A stretch of DNA of 64,000 nucleotides. Origin: an uncultured Eubacteriales bacterium (GTDB lineage: Bacteria > Bacillota > Clostridia > Peptostreptococcales > Anaerovoracaceae). Every line of letters begins with the position of its first letter. Position 1 is the first letter of the stretch. A program made the position numbers and the translations under genes. Below the pieces are notes generated by a model. That model did no database searches. It saw nothing but the letters and a program-made list of their open reading frames with translations, and had not been told where the DNA came from. The stretch covers positions 62,001 through 126,000 of the forward strand of contig CACYYD010000001.1 of the NCBI GenBank assembly GCA_902778585.1, read 5' to 3'. Shown in pieces: positions 15,899 through 24,866 of this stretch.

Positions 15899-17806
15899 AT
15901 GAAGAGGAATCTCTATCTGAAGACAACGCCGGTTGAAGAGGCGAGAGAAATTTACATGAGCGCTCTCGGTGATACTGCATCAGCAAAGGCAGAGACTGTC
16001 AGTGTTATTGAGGCCCTGGGACGGGTGACTTCCGAAGCTGTTTACGCGAAGTATTCATCGCCGCTTTATAATTCCGCGGCTATGGACGGCATAGCAGTCG
16101 TTTCCGCAGCTACTGAAGGCGCATCGGAGGCTTCTCCTCTCACACTGAAACCGGGCGAAGACTACATGATAGTCGATACCGGAGATCCGATCAAAAAGCC
16201 ATACGATGCGGTCATCATGGCTGAGGACACCCAGGAAACTGATGAAGGCATGGTGATACGCGCGGCCGCGCATTCGTGGGAGCACGTGAGACCGGTAGGC
16301 GAGGACATAGTAGTCGGCGAGATGATACTCACAAGATGCCACCGCATACGTCCTATCGACATAGGTGTCCTGCTCTCGGGAGGAGTAACCGAGATCTCAG
16401 TTTACGCTCAGCCGAAAGTAGGCATCATACCGACCGGCACCGAGATAGTGGAGCCATATGAGGACCCGGAGGAAGGGGACATAATAGAATCCAACTCGAG
16501 GATGTTCGAGGCTATGGTGCGCGAAAACGGCGGTATTCCACGCAGATATGACATAGTCGAGGACGATTATGAAAAGATAAAGGCGGCCGTGCTCAGAGCA
16601 CTCGATGAGAACGATATGGTTCTGGTAAACGCCGGATCGAGCGCAGGCACGGAGGACTATACCGTTCATATACTTAGGGAGATAGGCGAGGTGTTCATAC
16701 ACGGAGTGGCGATGAAGCCGGGCAAGCCTGTAATTCTTGCGAAGGCATGCGGCAAGCCTGTCATCGGGATCCCGGGTTATCCGGTATCCGCTTACCTGGC
16801 TGTCGAGAACTTCGTTTATCCGGTCCTGAGGTCCTTTACAGGACTGAGGGAAGCAAATGACCACAGGATAGAAGCTGTTCTTTCAAGACGTCTTGTGTCT
16901 TCACTCAAGCACAGAGAATACGTGCGCGTAAGAGTAGGACGTGTTGGCGGCAGGTATGTATGCGCGCCGCTTGCAAGAGGAGCGGGAGCCGCGATGAGCA
17001 TGGTGAAGGCTGACGGATTCTGCATCATACCGCAGGAGAGTGAGGGCTTTGAAGCGGGAGAGACCGTGGAGGTCATACTCTTCAGATCCGCAGAGGATAT
17101 AGGCAGGACGATAGTCTGTACGGGAAGCCATGACCTTCTTCTCGATGTGATATCCGATCTTTTGTCGGGTGAGAATGAGGGTATAAGGCTCTCAAGCACA
17201 CATGTAGGAAGCCTCGGAGGCCTTATGGCGCTGGCAAGAGGCGAAGCTCATATAACGCCGACACATCTTCTTGATGAGGAGACAGGTGTTTACAACGAAT
17301 CCTATATAAGGAAACTGTTCCCTAACGAAGAAATGTTATTGGTTAAGGGAGTCAGAAGGATACAGGGCCTTATGGTCGCAAAGGGGAATCCGCTCGGGAT
17401 AAAGGGTGTGGAGGACCTTACAAGAGTAAAATACGTAAACAGGCAGAGGGGCGCAGGCACAAGAGTGCTCCTCGACTACAAGCTGAAGCAGGCAGGCATA
17501 TCCCCGTCAGAGATCGACGGTTATGATGCTGAAGCAGCGACTCATATGGCTGTTGCTGCACAGGTGGCGAGCGGTGAGGCTGACTGCGGCATGGGAGTAT
17601 ATTCCGCTGCTCATGCGATGGGGCTCGACTTCATACCTGTAGGAGACGAAGAATACGATTTCGCGATGAGACCTGAGACCTATGAGAGTCCTGAGATGAA
17701 ATGCTTCCTCAGACTGCTCGGAAGCGATGAGTTCAGAAGCAAGCTCGACGAACTCGGCGGTTATTCATTTGAAGGATCGGGAACTGTCATCCGTGTATGT
17801 CCGTGA
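15899..17806 (+). CDS. MoeA fused to periplasmic-binding-protein-like domain
   Basis: Protein of 635 residues. Residues 1 to about 400 are a second MoeA (YNSAAMDGIAV, NAGSSAGTEDY, GIPGYPVSAYLAVE). Residues about 405-635 resemble a type 2 periplasmic binding / LysR substrate-binding domain (for example RQRGAGTRVLLDYKL and GEADCGMGVYSAA) with no signal peptide, so it acts in the cytoplasm. This MoeA-PBP architecture is known in anaerobes; the extra domain may bind or sense a metal oxyanion or pterin. It follows moeA by 4 bases. Two MoeA types in tandem after tupABC suggest division of labour in metal choice or two-step insertion. Confidence 0.9.
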   Translation: MKRNLYLKTTPVEEAREIYMSALGDTASAKAETVSVIEALGRVTSEAVYAKYSSPLYNSAAMDGIAVVSAATEGASEASPLTLKPGEDYMIVDTGDPIKKPYDAVIMAEDTQETDEGMVIRAAAHSWEHVRPVGEDIVVGEMILTRCHRIRPIDIGVLLSGGVTEISVYAQPKVGIIPTGTEIVEPYEDPEEGDIIESNSRMFEAMVRENGGIPRRYDIVEDDYEKIKAAVLRALDENDMVLVNAGSSAGTEDYTVHILREIGEVFIHGVAMKPGKPVILAKACGKPVIGIPGYPVSAYLAVENFVYPVLRSFTGLREANDHRIEAVLSRRLVSSLKHREYVRVRVGRVGGRYVCAPLARGAGAAMSMVKADGFCIIPQESEGFEAGETVEVILFRSAEDIGRTIVCTGSHDLLLDVISDLLSGENEGIRLSSTHVGSLGGLMALARGEAHITPTHLLDEETGVYNESYIRKLFPNEEMLLVKGVRRIQGLMVAKGNPLGIKGVEDLTRVKYVNRQRGAGTRVLLDYKLKQAGISPSEIDGYDAEAATHMAVAAQVASGEADCGMGVYSAAHAMGLDFIPVGDEEYDFAMRPETYESPEMKCFLRLLGSDEFRSKLDELGGYSFEGSGTVIRVCP

Positions 17807-17879
17807 CAGCAGGCTATGGTAAAATATATCTTGTGATCAATATTTGCGGAACGATGTAACGGGACGGAGGTGTACTGTT

Positions 17880-18899
17880 ATGAAATGTGCGATATACGGA
17901 GCCGGATCTCTCGGCACGATAATGGGAGCTTATCTCACAAAAAATGGTTTTCCGATCGAACTGGTGAACCGCAATGTAAAACACGTTGAAGCTCTTCAGA
18001 AGAACGGAGCGCATGTTTCCGGAACGGTGGATTTTTCGACTCCGGTCAACGCGATCCTTCCTGACCGGATGAATGGACCTTATGACATCATATTTCTGAT
18101 GACGAAGCAGCTACACAACCCTGAAGTCGTGACAATGCTGAAGCCGATGCTGGCAGATGACGGCGTGATAGTGACTCTGCAGAACGGCATTCCTGAGCCG
18201 GGCATCGCAGAGATAGTAGGAGCTGACAGGACCATCGGCTGCACGGTCGAATGGGGCGCAACTATGACAGGTCCGGGCGAGTGCGAACTCACGAGCGACC
18301 CTGACAGCCTGTCCTTCCATATGGGAGGCATGGAGGGCATTCCTGAGGAGAGGATAGAAAAGGTAAAGAGCGTGCTCGAATACATGTGTCCGGTGGACAT
18401 CGAGGACAACCTCATGGGCGCCCGCTGGTCCAAGCTTCTAATCAACGCTACTTTCTCCGGACTGGGTACCGTAATAGGAGGGACCTTCGGCGATGTTGCA
18501 AATTGGAAGCCGGCCAGACTTACTGCTCTCAGCTGCATGAAGGAATGCGTGGATGTTGCCCGTGCAGGCGGAGTCACCTTTGCACCTGTGCAGGGCAAGG
18601 ACATCACAAAGCTCTTCTACTATAACAACAAGGCGAAGAAGAAATTTGCCGAGCTGCTTATGCCGATAGCGATGAAAAAGCACTTCAGCATTTTCCCTTC
18701 GATGCTTCAGGACCTTCAGAAGGGCAAGCCTTGCGAGATCGATGCCATCAACGGAGTCGTGTGCGAGTGGGGCAAAAAATACGGAGTCCCTACGCCTGTG
18801 AACGACAGGATAGTCGAAGTAGTTAAGAAAGAGCAGAATGAGGGACTGAGACCTATGCTGGCTAACATCCAGTACTTCGAAGAATTCTACAAATCATAA
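17880..18899 (+). CDS. Ketopantoate reductase-family (PanE/ApbA) protein
   Basis: NADPH-dependent 2-dehydropantoate 2-reductase family, 339 residues. It has the N-terminal nucleotide motif GAGSLG and, in the C-terminal domain, a conserved region around KLLINATFSGLGTVIGG. Family members make pantoate for coenzyme A, but many paralogs reduce other 2-oxoacids, so the substrate is open. The start at 17880 has a GGAGGTG site and begins at the Rossmann motif. A weak 73-base gap separates it from the MoeA fusion. It ends inside a bidirectional terminator. Confidence 0.85.
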   Translation: MKCAIYGAGSLGTIMGAYLTKNGFPIELVNRNVKHVEALQKNGAHVSGTVDFSTPVNAILPDRMNGPYDIIFLMTKQLHNPEVVTMLKPMLADDGVIVTLQNGIPEPGIAEIVGADRTIGCTVEWGATMTGPGECELTSDPDSLSFHMGGMEGIPEERIEKVKSVLEYMCPVDIEDNLMGARWSKLLINATFSGLGTVIGGTFGDVANWKPARLTALSCMKECVDVARAGGVTFAPVQGKDITKLFYYNNKAKKKFAELLMPIAMKKHFSIFPSMLQDLQKGKPCEIDAINGVVCEWGKKYGVPTPVNDRIVEVVKKEQNEGLRPMLANIQYFEEFYKS

Positions 18900-18926
18900 C
18901 CACCAGTTTAACTGGTGGTTATGATT
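18892..18926. terminator. Bidirectional terminator-like perfect palindrome
   Basis: Perfect 17-bp inverted repeat with a single central base between the convergent PanE-like and M32 peptidase genes. It includes the PanE-like stop codon and ends 1 base before the peptidase stop. Only short T-runs follow, so termination may rest on the very stable stem. Confidence 0.7.
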
Positions 18927-18927
18927 G

Positions 18928-20439
18928 TTACAGCCCGTATACTTCAGAGAACTTGTTCTTCAGATAATCTATGTAATAGCCCGGGTCGAATTCTGCTCCG
19001 AGGACTCTTCTCAGGAGTTCGGCAGGGGTGTATCTTGCACCGTGCTTCCAGATGTTCTCGCGGTTCCAGTCGTTTACGGGACCGAAATCGCCTTTTGCTA
19101 TACATCCGTCCACATCCACGCTTTCCTTCATTTTCGCCAGAAATTGTGCGCCGTACGCGTTTCCGAGTGCGTATGAAGGGAAGTATCCCATCAGGCCGCT
19201 TGCCCAGTGGCTGTCCTGAAGGACGCCGTGCTTATCGTCAGGAACGTCAATGCCGAGATATTCCTTATACATCCTGTTCCATTCCTCAGGAAGATCCTTT
19301 ACTTCGAGTTCATCATGCATTATCCGCTTTTCGAGTTCATAACGCACCATGATATGCAGGCAGTAGGTGAGCTCATCCGATTCTGTCCTTATGAGCGACG
19401 GTTCGGCCTTGTTCACCGCGCGGTAGAATTCCTCTGCGTCACGGCCTGCCATATGCTCCGGGAATAGCTCGGCGAGCTTCGGGAAAACATAAGTGCAGAA
19501 AGCTCTGCTCCTTCCTATGAGGTTTTCATAGAATCTGCTCTGGCTCTCATGTATGCTCATTGCAACACCGCCGTCGAGCACGGTGTATGCAAGTTCATCG
19601 GCAGAACCGGTGTCATAGAGGGCATGGCCGCCTTCGTGTACCACGCTGTACATGGAGCACGCGAAGTCATCCTCGAAGTAGTGCGTGGTGATGCGCTCAT
19701 CAAAGTGAGATCCCAGACTCGTCGTGAAAGGATGCTCAGTAGTCGAGAGACCAACATGTCCGAGATCAAGACCTATAAGCTCCATGAGCCAGTAGGACAG
19801 TTCCTCCTGCCTGTCTTCGGGGAAGAAGCCGTGTCTCAGGCTGTCATCGATCTGAGGAGCTTCTGAGACCTTCTTAAGGAGAGGCACTATCTCTGAGCGC
19901 AGTCTTCCGAAAAAGCTGTCGCAGGCCTCCATGGTGAGGCCTTCCTCATATTCATTAAGGCAATAGTCATAGACATCCTTCTCAGGAGCGACATACTTCG
20001 CGAATCTCTTCTTTGCCGCGACCAGCTGCTCCAGATACGGACGGAACATCTCAAAGTCTGACTGCTCCTTTGCGTCATGCCATACATCATCAGCTTTTAC
20101 CATGAGTTCCTGATAGGCGATGTACTCGTCCATCGGGATCTTTTTCATCTCCCGGATATCCTTCAGAAGAAGGTGCACCATGCGCCGCTCATCATAGGAA
20201 AGGTCTTCCTTATTCGCATCAAGGAACTCCAGAAGCTCTGCAGTCTCTTCCGATGCAGCCAGTCTGTACATCTCTTCTGAGAGTATGGACAGGGTGGCGC
20301 CTCTGTTTTCTGCGGTAGCCTTCGGAGCTGTGGTGCAGCCGTCATAATAAATGAGACCCGCGGCATGGTCGTACGCAGCCATTTTGCGCTGCAGTGACAT
20401 CAATGCCTCGCGGCCCTCATCAAGAGTCATGTTGATCAT
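18928..20439 (-). CDS. M32-family metallocarboxypeptidase
   Basis: Zinc carboxypeptidase of the thermostable carboxypeptidase (Taq) family, 503 residues, the usual size. The zinc motif HEGGH is at 268-272 and the downstream HESQSRFYEN carries the third-ligand glutamate. It removes C-terminal residues from peptides in the cytoplasm. The start at 20439 was chosen because AGGAGG lies 10 bases upstream; longer in-frame extensions have no family similarity. Confidence 0.93.
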   Translation of the reverse strand: MINMTLDEGREALMSLQRKMAAYDHAAGLIYYDGCTTAPKATAENRGATLSILSEEMYRLAASEETAELLEFLDANKEDLSYDERRMVHLLLKDIREMKKIPMDEYIAYQELMVKADDVWHDAKEQSDFEMFRPYLEQLVAAKKRFAKYVAPEKDVYDYCLNEYEEGLTMEACDSFFGRLRSEIVPLLKKVSEAPQIDDSLRHGFFPEDRQEELSYWLMELIGLDLGHVGLSTTEHPFTTSLGSHFDERITTHYFEDDFACSMYSVVHEGGHALYDTGSADELAYTVLDGGVAMSIHESQSRFYENLIGRSRAFCTYVFPKLAELFPEHMAGRDAEEFYRAVNKAEPSLIRTESDELTYCLHIMVRYELEKRIMHDELEVKDLPEEWNRMYKEYLGIDVPDDKHGVLQDSHWASGLMGYFPSYALGNAYGAQFLAKMKESVDVDGCIAKGDFGPVNDWNRENIWKHGARYTPAELLRRVLGAEFDPGYYIDYLKNKFSEVYGL

Positions 20440-20525
20440 AAAAAGTAATACCTCCTGTGGATTATTTCCACGTAATATATTAATATATCCGGGATGCGTT
20501 TGCCATATCAGGAAAACAAACATAC

Positions 20526-21878
20526 ATGGAATTCGATAAAAAGCAGCTGAACAGAAAACTGGTAAGAATAGCAACTCCCATAGCGATACAGGGAGTGGTA
20601 TCGGCAACTCTTACCATGGTCGACAACATCATGGTAGGCATGCTGGGAGAAACCGAGCTTGCGGCAGTGGGCGTGGGATCCCAGCTGTTTATGGTGCATT
20701 ATCTTGTGCTCTTCGGCATACTGTCGGGTTCTGCCACATTCATGGCTCAGTTCTACGGCACCAGAGACATGGCAAACATCAGAAAGGTGATAGGCCTGGA
20801 CTTCACACTTCTTGCCGTGCTTGGAGCAGTGTTTTTCTCTGTGACTCTCGGAGCTACAGATCTTATCGTATCGATATATACCGAAGACCCGGCCGTAAAG
20901 GCTCTGGCCATGCAGTATGTGAGGATAAACAGCATATCGTTCATGCTCCTTGCATTCTCAGCGCCTCTTGAAATGGCTTTCAAGGCTACACAGCAGGTGA
21001 GGATACCTATGGCAGTCAGTGCGGCCGTTTTTGTGACCAATCTCACGATCAACTACATACTGATCTTCGGAAAGTTCGGAGCGCCGCAGCTCGGCGTTGC
21101 GGGAGCGGCCATCGGTACGCTGTCGGCAAGGATAGTTGAGGTGGTCCTCAACGCGTACTTCGGCTTCCGCAGCAGAAATGAGTTTGCAGGCAGTATCAGG
21201 AGCTACTTCGGATGGGACAGGGAGCTTGTGCGCCGCATCATAAAGAACTCGACGCCTACAACATTGAACGAATTCTTCTGGGGATTCGGACAGACTATGT
21301 ATGTAGCAGCATTCAGCCGCATAAGCACCACGGCATATGCCGCATACCAGGCTGCCAACGCGATATTCAACATATTCAACTTTGCGACATTCAGTATAGG
21401 CGATGCCGCATTGATCCTGGTCGGAGAAAAGCTTGGAGAGGGGGATATGGAGTATACCTGGGAGCTTTCAAAGCACCTGGTAAAGGTGAGCCTTATAGCA
21501 GGAGCGGCGGTAGGTCTGTTCACCGCAGCCATAGCAGGACCGCTTTCAGGGATTTTCAACCTGACCGAAGCCGGGCAGATGTACACAAAGTACATCATTA
21601 TCGTGCTGGGCGTCACTATGGCGGGAGACCTCTTCAACGGTCTTCAGGTAGCGGGCATTCTGAGGGCAGGGGGCGATACCAGATTCGCCATGATAACAGA
21701 GATGTCATGCATATGGCTGATCGCGGTTCCGCTTGCTTTCATAGCCGCCCTGGTGTGGCATCTGCCGGTTCACCTGGCACTCCTTGTCACAAGGACAGAG
21801 ATATTTATAAGAGCGTTTATAGTTGGAAAGAGATTCATCTCAAAGAAGTGGATGAATACTGTCATCACCGATCTTTAG
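20526..21878 (+). CDS. MATE-family efflux transporter
   Basis: Multidrug and toxin extrusion type antiporter of 450 residues with about twelve hydrophobic helices and the N-terminal MATE pattern (ATPIAIQGVVSATLTMVDNI). It is divergent from the M32 peptidase gene and convergent with trkH (3-base gap). Substrate unknown. Confidence 0.9.
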   Translation: MEFDKKQLNRKLVRIATPIAIQGVVSATLTMVDNIMVGMLGETELAAVGVGSQLFMVHYLVLFGILSGSATFMAQFYGTRDMANIRKVIGLDFTLLAVLGAVFFSVTLGATDLIVSIYTEDPAVKALAMQYVRINSISFMLLAFSAPLEMAFKATQQVRIPMAVSAAVFVTNLTINYILIFGKFGAPQLGVAGAAIGTLSARIVEVVLNAYFGFRSRNEFAGSIRSYFGWDRELVRRIIKNSTPTTLNEFFWGFGQTMYVAAFSRISTTAYAAYQAANAIFNIFNFATFSIGDAALILVGEKLGEGDMEYTWELSKHLVKVSLIAGAAVGLFTAAIAGPLSGIFNLTEAGQMYTKYIIIVLGVTMAGDLFNGLQVAGILRAGGDTRFAMITEMSCIWLIAVPLAFIAALVWHLPVHLALLVTRTEIFIRAFIVGKRFISKKWMNTVITDL

Positions 21879-21881
21879 ACA

Positions 21882-23342
21882 TTATCTGCGGTACAGCATG
21901 CCCTGGCGCCATGTGGACGGCGCAAAGAGAAGCAGGATAGGGAAGAGTTCGAGCCTGCCCGCAAGCATGCCGAGCGAAAGGACAAGTTTTGAAAGCGCTG
22001 AGAAATCAGCGAAATTGCCTGCAGGACCGACTGCACCGAGGCCCGGCCCTATGTTGTTGACGCAGGCGATAACGGCAGTAACTGTCGTTTCGAATGACTG
22101 GTCATCGAGCGAGACGACAAGTATGCATGAGATCATGATGAGACAATATACCGCGAAATAGATGAGACATGCCGAGAGCGTTTCTTCTTCGGCAATGCGG
22201 CCCTCAAAACGGATGCTCTCGACCGACCTCGGATGTATCATCCTGCGCATACCTCTTTTGATGGTCCTGAAGAGCAGCATCACCCTGGACACTTTCAGAC
22301 CTCCGCCTGTGCTTCCTGCGCAGGCTCCGACAAACATCAGTATGACGAGCAGAATGCGGGAATACTGAGGCCACTGATCGAAGTCCGCGGTCGCAAAGCC
22401 GGTGGTGGTGATGACCGAAGAAACAGAAAAGAATGAATCAAGCACAGCCTGGCGGAAGTTTCCGTACAGGCTGTTTATGTTTACGGCAATAGTGACCACT
22501 GCAAAGGCGACTATACCGAAATAACAGCGCAGTTCTTCGCTCCTCAGGGCAGTGCCCAGGCGCTTCAGAAGCACTAGGTAATAAAGGTTGAAGTTGACTC
22601 CGAAGAGCAGCATAAAGATACCTATAACTATCTCAAAGTAGTCGCTGTCATAGTAGGCAATGCTGGCTCCGTGGTTCGAGAATCCGCCGGTACCGGCTGT
22701 TCCGAAGACATTGATGAGGCTGTCGTAAAGCGACATACCGCCGGCCAGCAGAAGGATCAGCAGTATGACAGACATCACCATGTAGATGCCGTAGAGGATC
22801 TTTGCGGTGTCGCGCATCTTAGGAACGAGCTTGCTTGAGGACGGACCCGGAGACTCCGCGCGGAGAAGGTGCATGCTGCGTTTTCCGCCCAAAGGAAGGA
22901 TTATCATGCCGAATACAAGTATTCCCATGCCGCCGATCCAGTGGGTGAAGCTGCGCCAGAACATCATGGCGCTGTCGAGCGATTCCACCTCGGTCAGTAT
23001 GCTCGAGCCGGTGGTAGTGAATCCGGATACCGTTTCAAAGAATGCGTCGAAGAAATTCGGGATCTGGCCGCTTATGATAAAAGGCAGACTCCCGAAGAGG
23101 CTCAGCATGATCCATGAAAGGCCTGTTATGACAAAGCCTTCGCGCGCATATATATTGCTGCCTGCCGGTCTTATGAGCATCAGAAGACCTCCGGCAAGAG
23201 CTGTAAGACAGGCGGTGCCCGCAAAAATGAGCGCTGAGGAGCGCTCGCCGCATATAAGTCCGACAGCAGCCGGCAAAAGCATCAGTCCGGCTTCTACCAG
23301 CATTATCATTCCTACTGTACGAAGTACTATCTTTATTTTCAT
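21882..23342 (-). CDS. trkH: Trk-type potassium uptake membrane protein
   Basis: Membrane subunit of 486 residues with repeated pore-loop motifs (TTTGSSILTEVE, GTAGTGGFSNHG, TTGFATADFDQW, NNIGPGLGAVGP) that form the potassium selectivity filter. It lies 9 bases downstream of trkA and is co-transcribed. Together they form a potassium uptake system gated by nucleotide. Confidence 0.95.
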   Translation of the reverse strand: MKIKIVLRTVGMIMLVEAGLMLLPAAVGLICGERSSALIFAGTACLTALAGGLLMLIRPAGSNIYAREGFVITGLSWIMLSLFGSLPFIISGQIPNFFDAFFETVSGFTTTGSSILTEVESLDSAMMFWRSFTHWIGGMGILVFGMIILPLGGKRSMHLLRAESPGPSSSKLVPKMRDTAKILYGIYMVMSVILLILLLAGGMSLYDSLINVFGTAGTGGFSNHGASIAYYDSDYFEIVIGIFMLLFGVNFNLYYLVLLKRLGTALRSEELRCYFGIVAFAVVTIAVNINSLYGNFRQAVLDSFFSVSSVITTTGFATADFDQWPQYSRILLVILMFVGACAGSTGGGLKVSRVMLLFRTIKRGMRRMIHPRSVESIRFEGRIAEEETLSACLIYFAVYCLIMISCILVVSLDDQSFETTVTAVIACVNNIGPGLGAVGPAGNFADFSALSKLVLSLGMLAGRLELFPILLLFAPSTWRQGMLYRR

Positions 23343-23351
23343 TATCTTTAT

Positions 23352-24710
23352 CTACTTAAGGATCATGGACAGGTCGGTCAGTTGTCCGATGGTGGTTGCT
23401 ATTATCACGTGGTCGCCCGGCTCGATAGTGTCGTTTCCGCGGGCTATTATGACTTTTCCCTTGCGGAGTATCGCGCAGACAAGCACGCCCTCACGGATCT
23501 GAAGGTCTCTCAGAGGGGTGCCCGTTAGCTCGCTGTGCTCCGCGTTGACGATGAACTCCAGAGCCTCTGCGGACTTGTCGGCGATGCGGTAGAGAGCCTC
23601 GACATTGCTGTCGCCGGCGCTTTCCATCGCTCTTACGTATCCGACTACGCGGCTGGCGATGATGTCGCGCGGACAAACGATGCTTCCGGCGCGGTCATTG
23701 TCTATGAGGTCGCTCATGTTGGTCCTGGATATCTTTGTGATGACGCGCGGCACATTTTTGCGGATCGCGTACATGCCCATGAGCATATTGATCTCATCCG
23801 TACCTGTCAGCGAGATGAAAGCACTCGTCGTGTCGAGCCCTTCCTCCTCGAGCACGTCCCTGTTGGTCCCGTCGGAATTGATGACAAGTATCTCAGGGAA
23901 GAACTGCTCCATTCTCTCGGCAGCTGCAGGATTCTGCTCCATGACGACCGGTCTGATGCCGATCTCACGCATCATGCGGATAAGGTAGTAGGTGATATGA
24001 CCGGCTCCGAGTATGAGAGCCTGCTTAGGCATATGCCTTTTTATACCGCAGAGCGACAGGAAACGTTCTGTCTCTGCAGGCTCTGCCGCAAAGCATATGC
24101 CGTCTCCGACCATGAGCCTGTCATTGCCGCCCGGAATGATGGTCTCGTGTCCGCGCCTTATAGCGCAGACGAGGGCTCTGGAATTGTATTTTGATGCGAG
24201 CTCATAAAGAGGCATGGATGTTGCAGGACCTTCTTCCGTGAGCCTGAATTCGATCATCTCAAACAGTCCGTGACCGAATGACTCCACGGAAAGGAGCCCC
24301 GGAAAGCGCAGCAGGGAGAATATCTCCTGGGCCGCGTATTTTTCAGGATTAATGGTCATGGAAAGGCCCATGTCATCAGCGAACAGGTCTATCTCATCTG
24401 CGAGTTCCGGTGTTCTTACACGCGCTATCGTATGCTTTGCGCCCTGCTTTCTTGCGAGCAGGCAGCAGAGCATATTGGCCTCGTCGCTGTCTGTTGCCGC
24501 AATAACGAGGTCGGCTGATCCGGCGCCGGCCTCTGCCAGGAGCTTCGCGTTTGTAGCTCTTCCGCTGAGACAAAGAACATCAAAGCTGTTCTGGAGCTCG
24601 AGAAGTTTTTTTTCGTTATGATCAATCGATACGACGCGGTGGCCTTCCTGGGCAAGCTGCTCGACGAGCAGACCCCCGACCTTACCGGCGCCGACTACTA
24701 TAATATTCAT
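23352..24710 (-). CDS. trkA: Trk system potassium transporter regulatory subunit
   Basis: Cytoplasmic gating subunit of 452 residues with two tandem RCK units, each a Rossmann TrkA-N domain (GAGKVG near residue 7; second GAGHIT near 235) plus a TrkA-C domain. It binds NAD(H) or ATP/ADP and regulates TrkH. It is the first gene of the trkA-trkH operon. A short hairpin with flanking T-runs (ATACCT/AGGTAT, about 24746-24762) lies in its leader. Confidence 0.95.
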   Translation of the reverse strand: MNIIVVGAGKVGGLLVEQLAQEGHRVVSIDHNEKKLLELQNSFDVLCLSGRATNAKLLAEAGAGSADLVIAATDSDEANMLCCLLARKQGAKHTIARVRTPELADEIDLFADDMGLSMTINPEKYAAQEIFSLLRFPGLLSVESFGHGLFEMIEFRLTEEGPATSMPLYELASKYNSRALVCAIRRGHETIIPGGNDRLMVGDGICFAAEPAETERFLSLCGIKRHMPKQALILGAGHITYYLIRMMREIGIRPVVMEQNPAAAERMEQFFPEILVINSDGTNRDVLEEEGLDTTSAFISLTGTDEINMLMGMYAIRKNVPRVITKISRTNMSDLIDNDRAGSIVCPRDIIASRVVGYVRAMESAGDSNVEALYRIADKSAEALEFIVNAEHSELTGTPLRDLQIREGVLVCAILRKGKVIIARGNDTIEPGDHVIIATTIGQLTDLSMILK

Positions 24711-24866
24711 ATTGTTTTCCAGCCTTTGTTGCTTTAATAAAACAATACCTTCAGCAGGTATTTTTCACTATAATAGTACAAGACAATACAAAATGATAAT
24801 ACTTTTCAGTTATGACCGCCACACCTTTTTAAATAAAGGCAGCAGAACATATCAGTCAGAAGGGAA

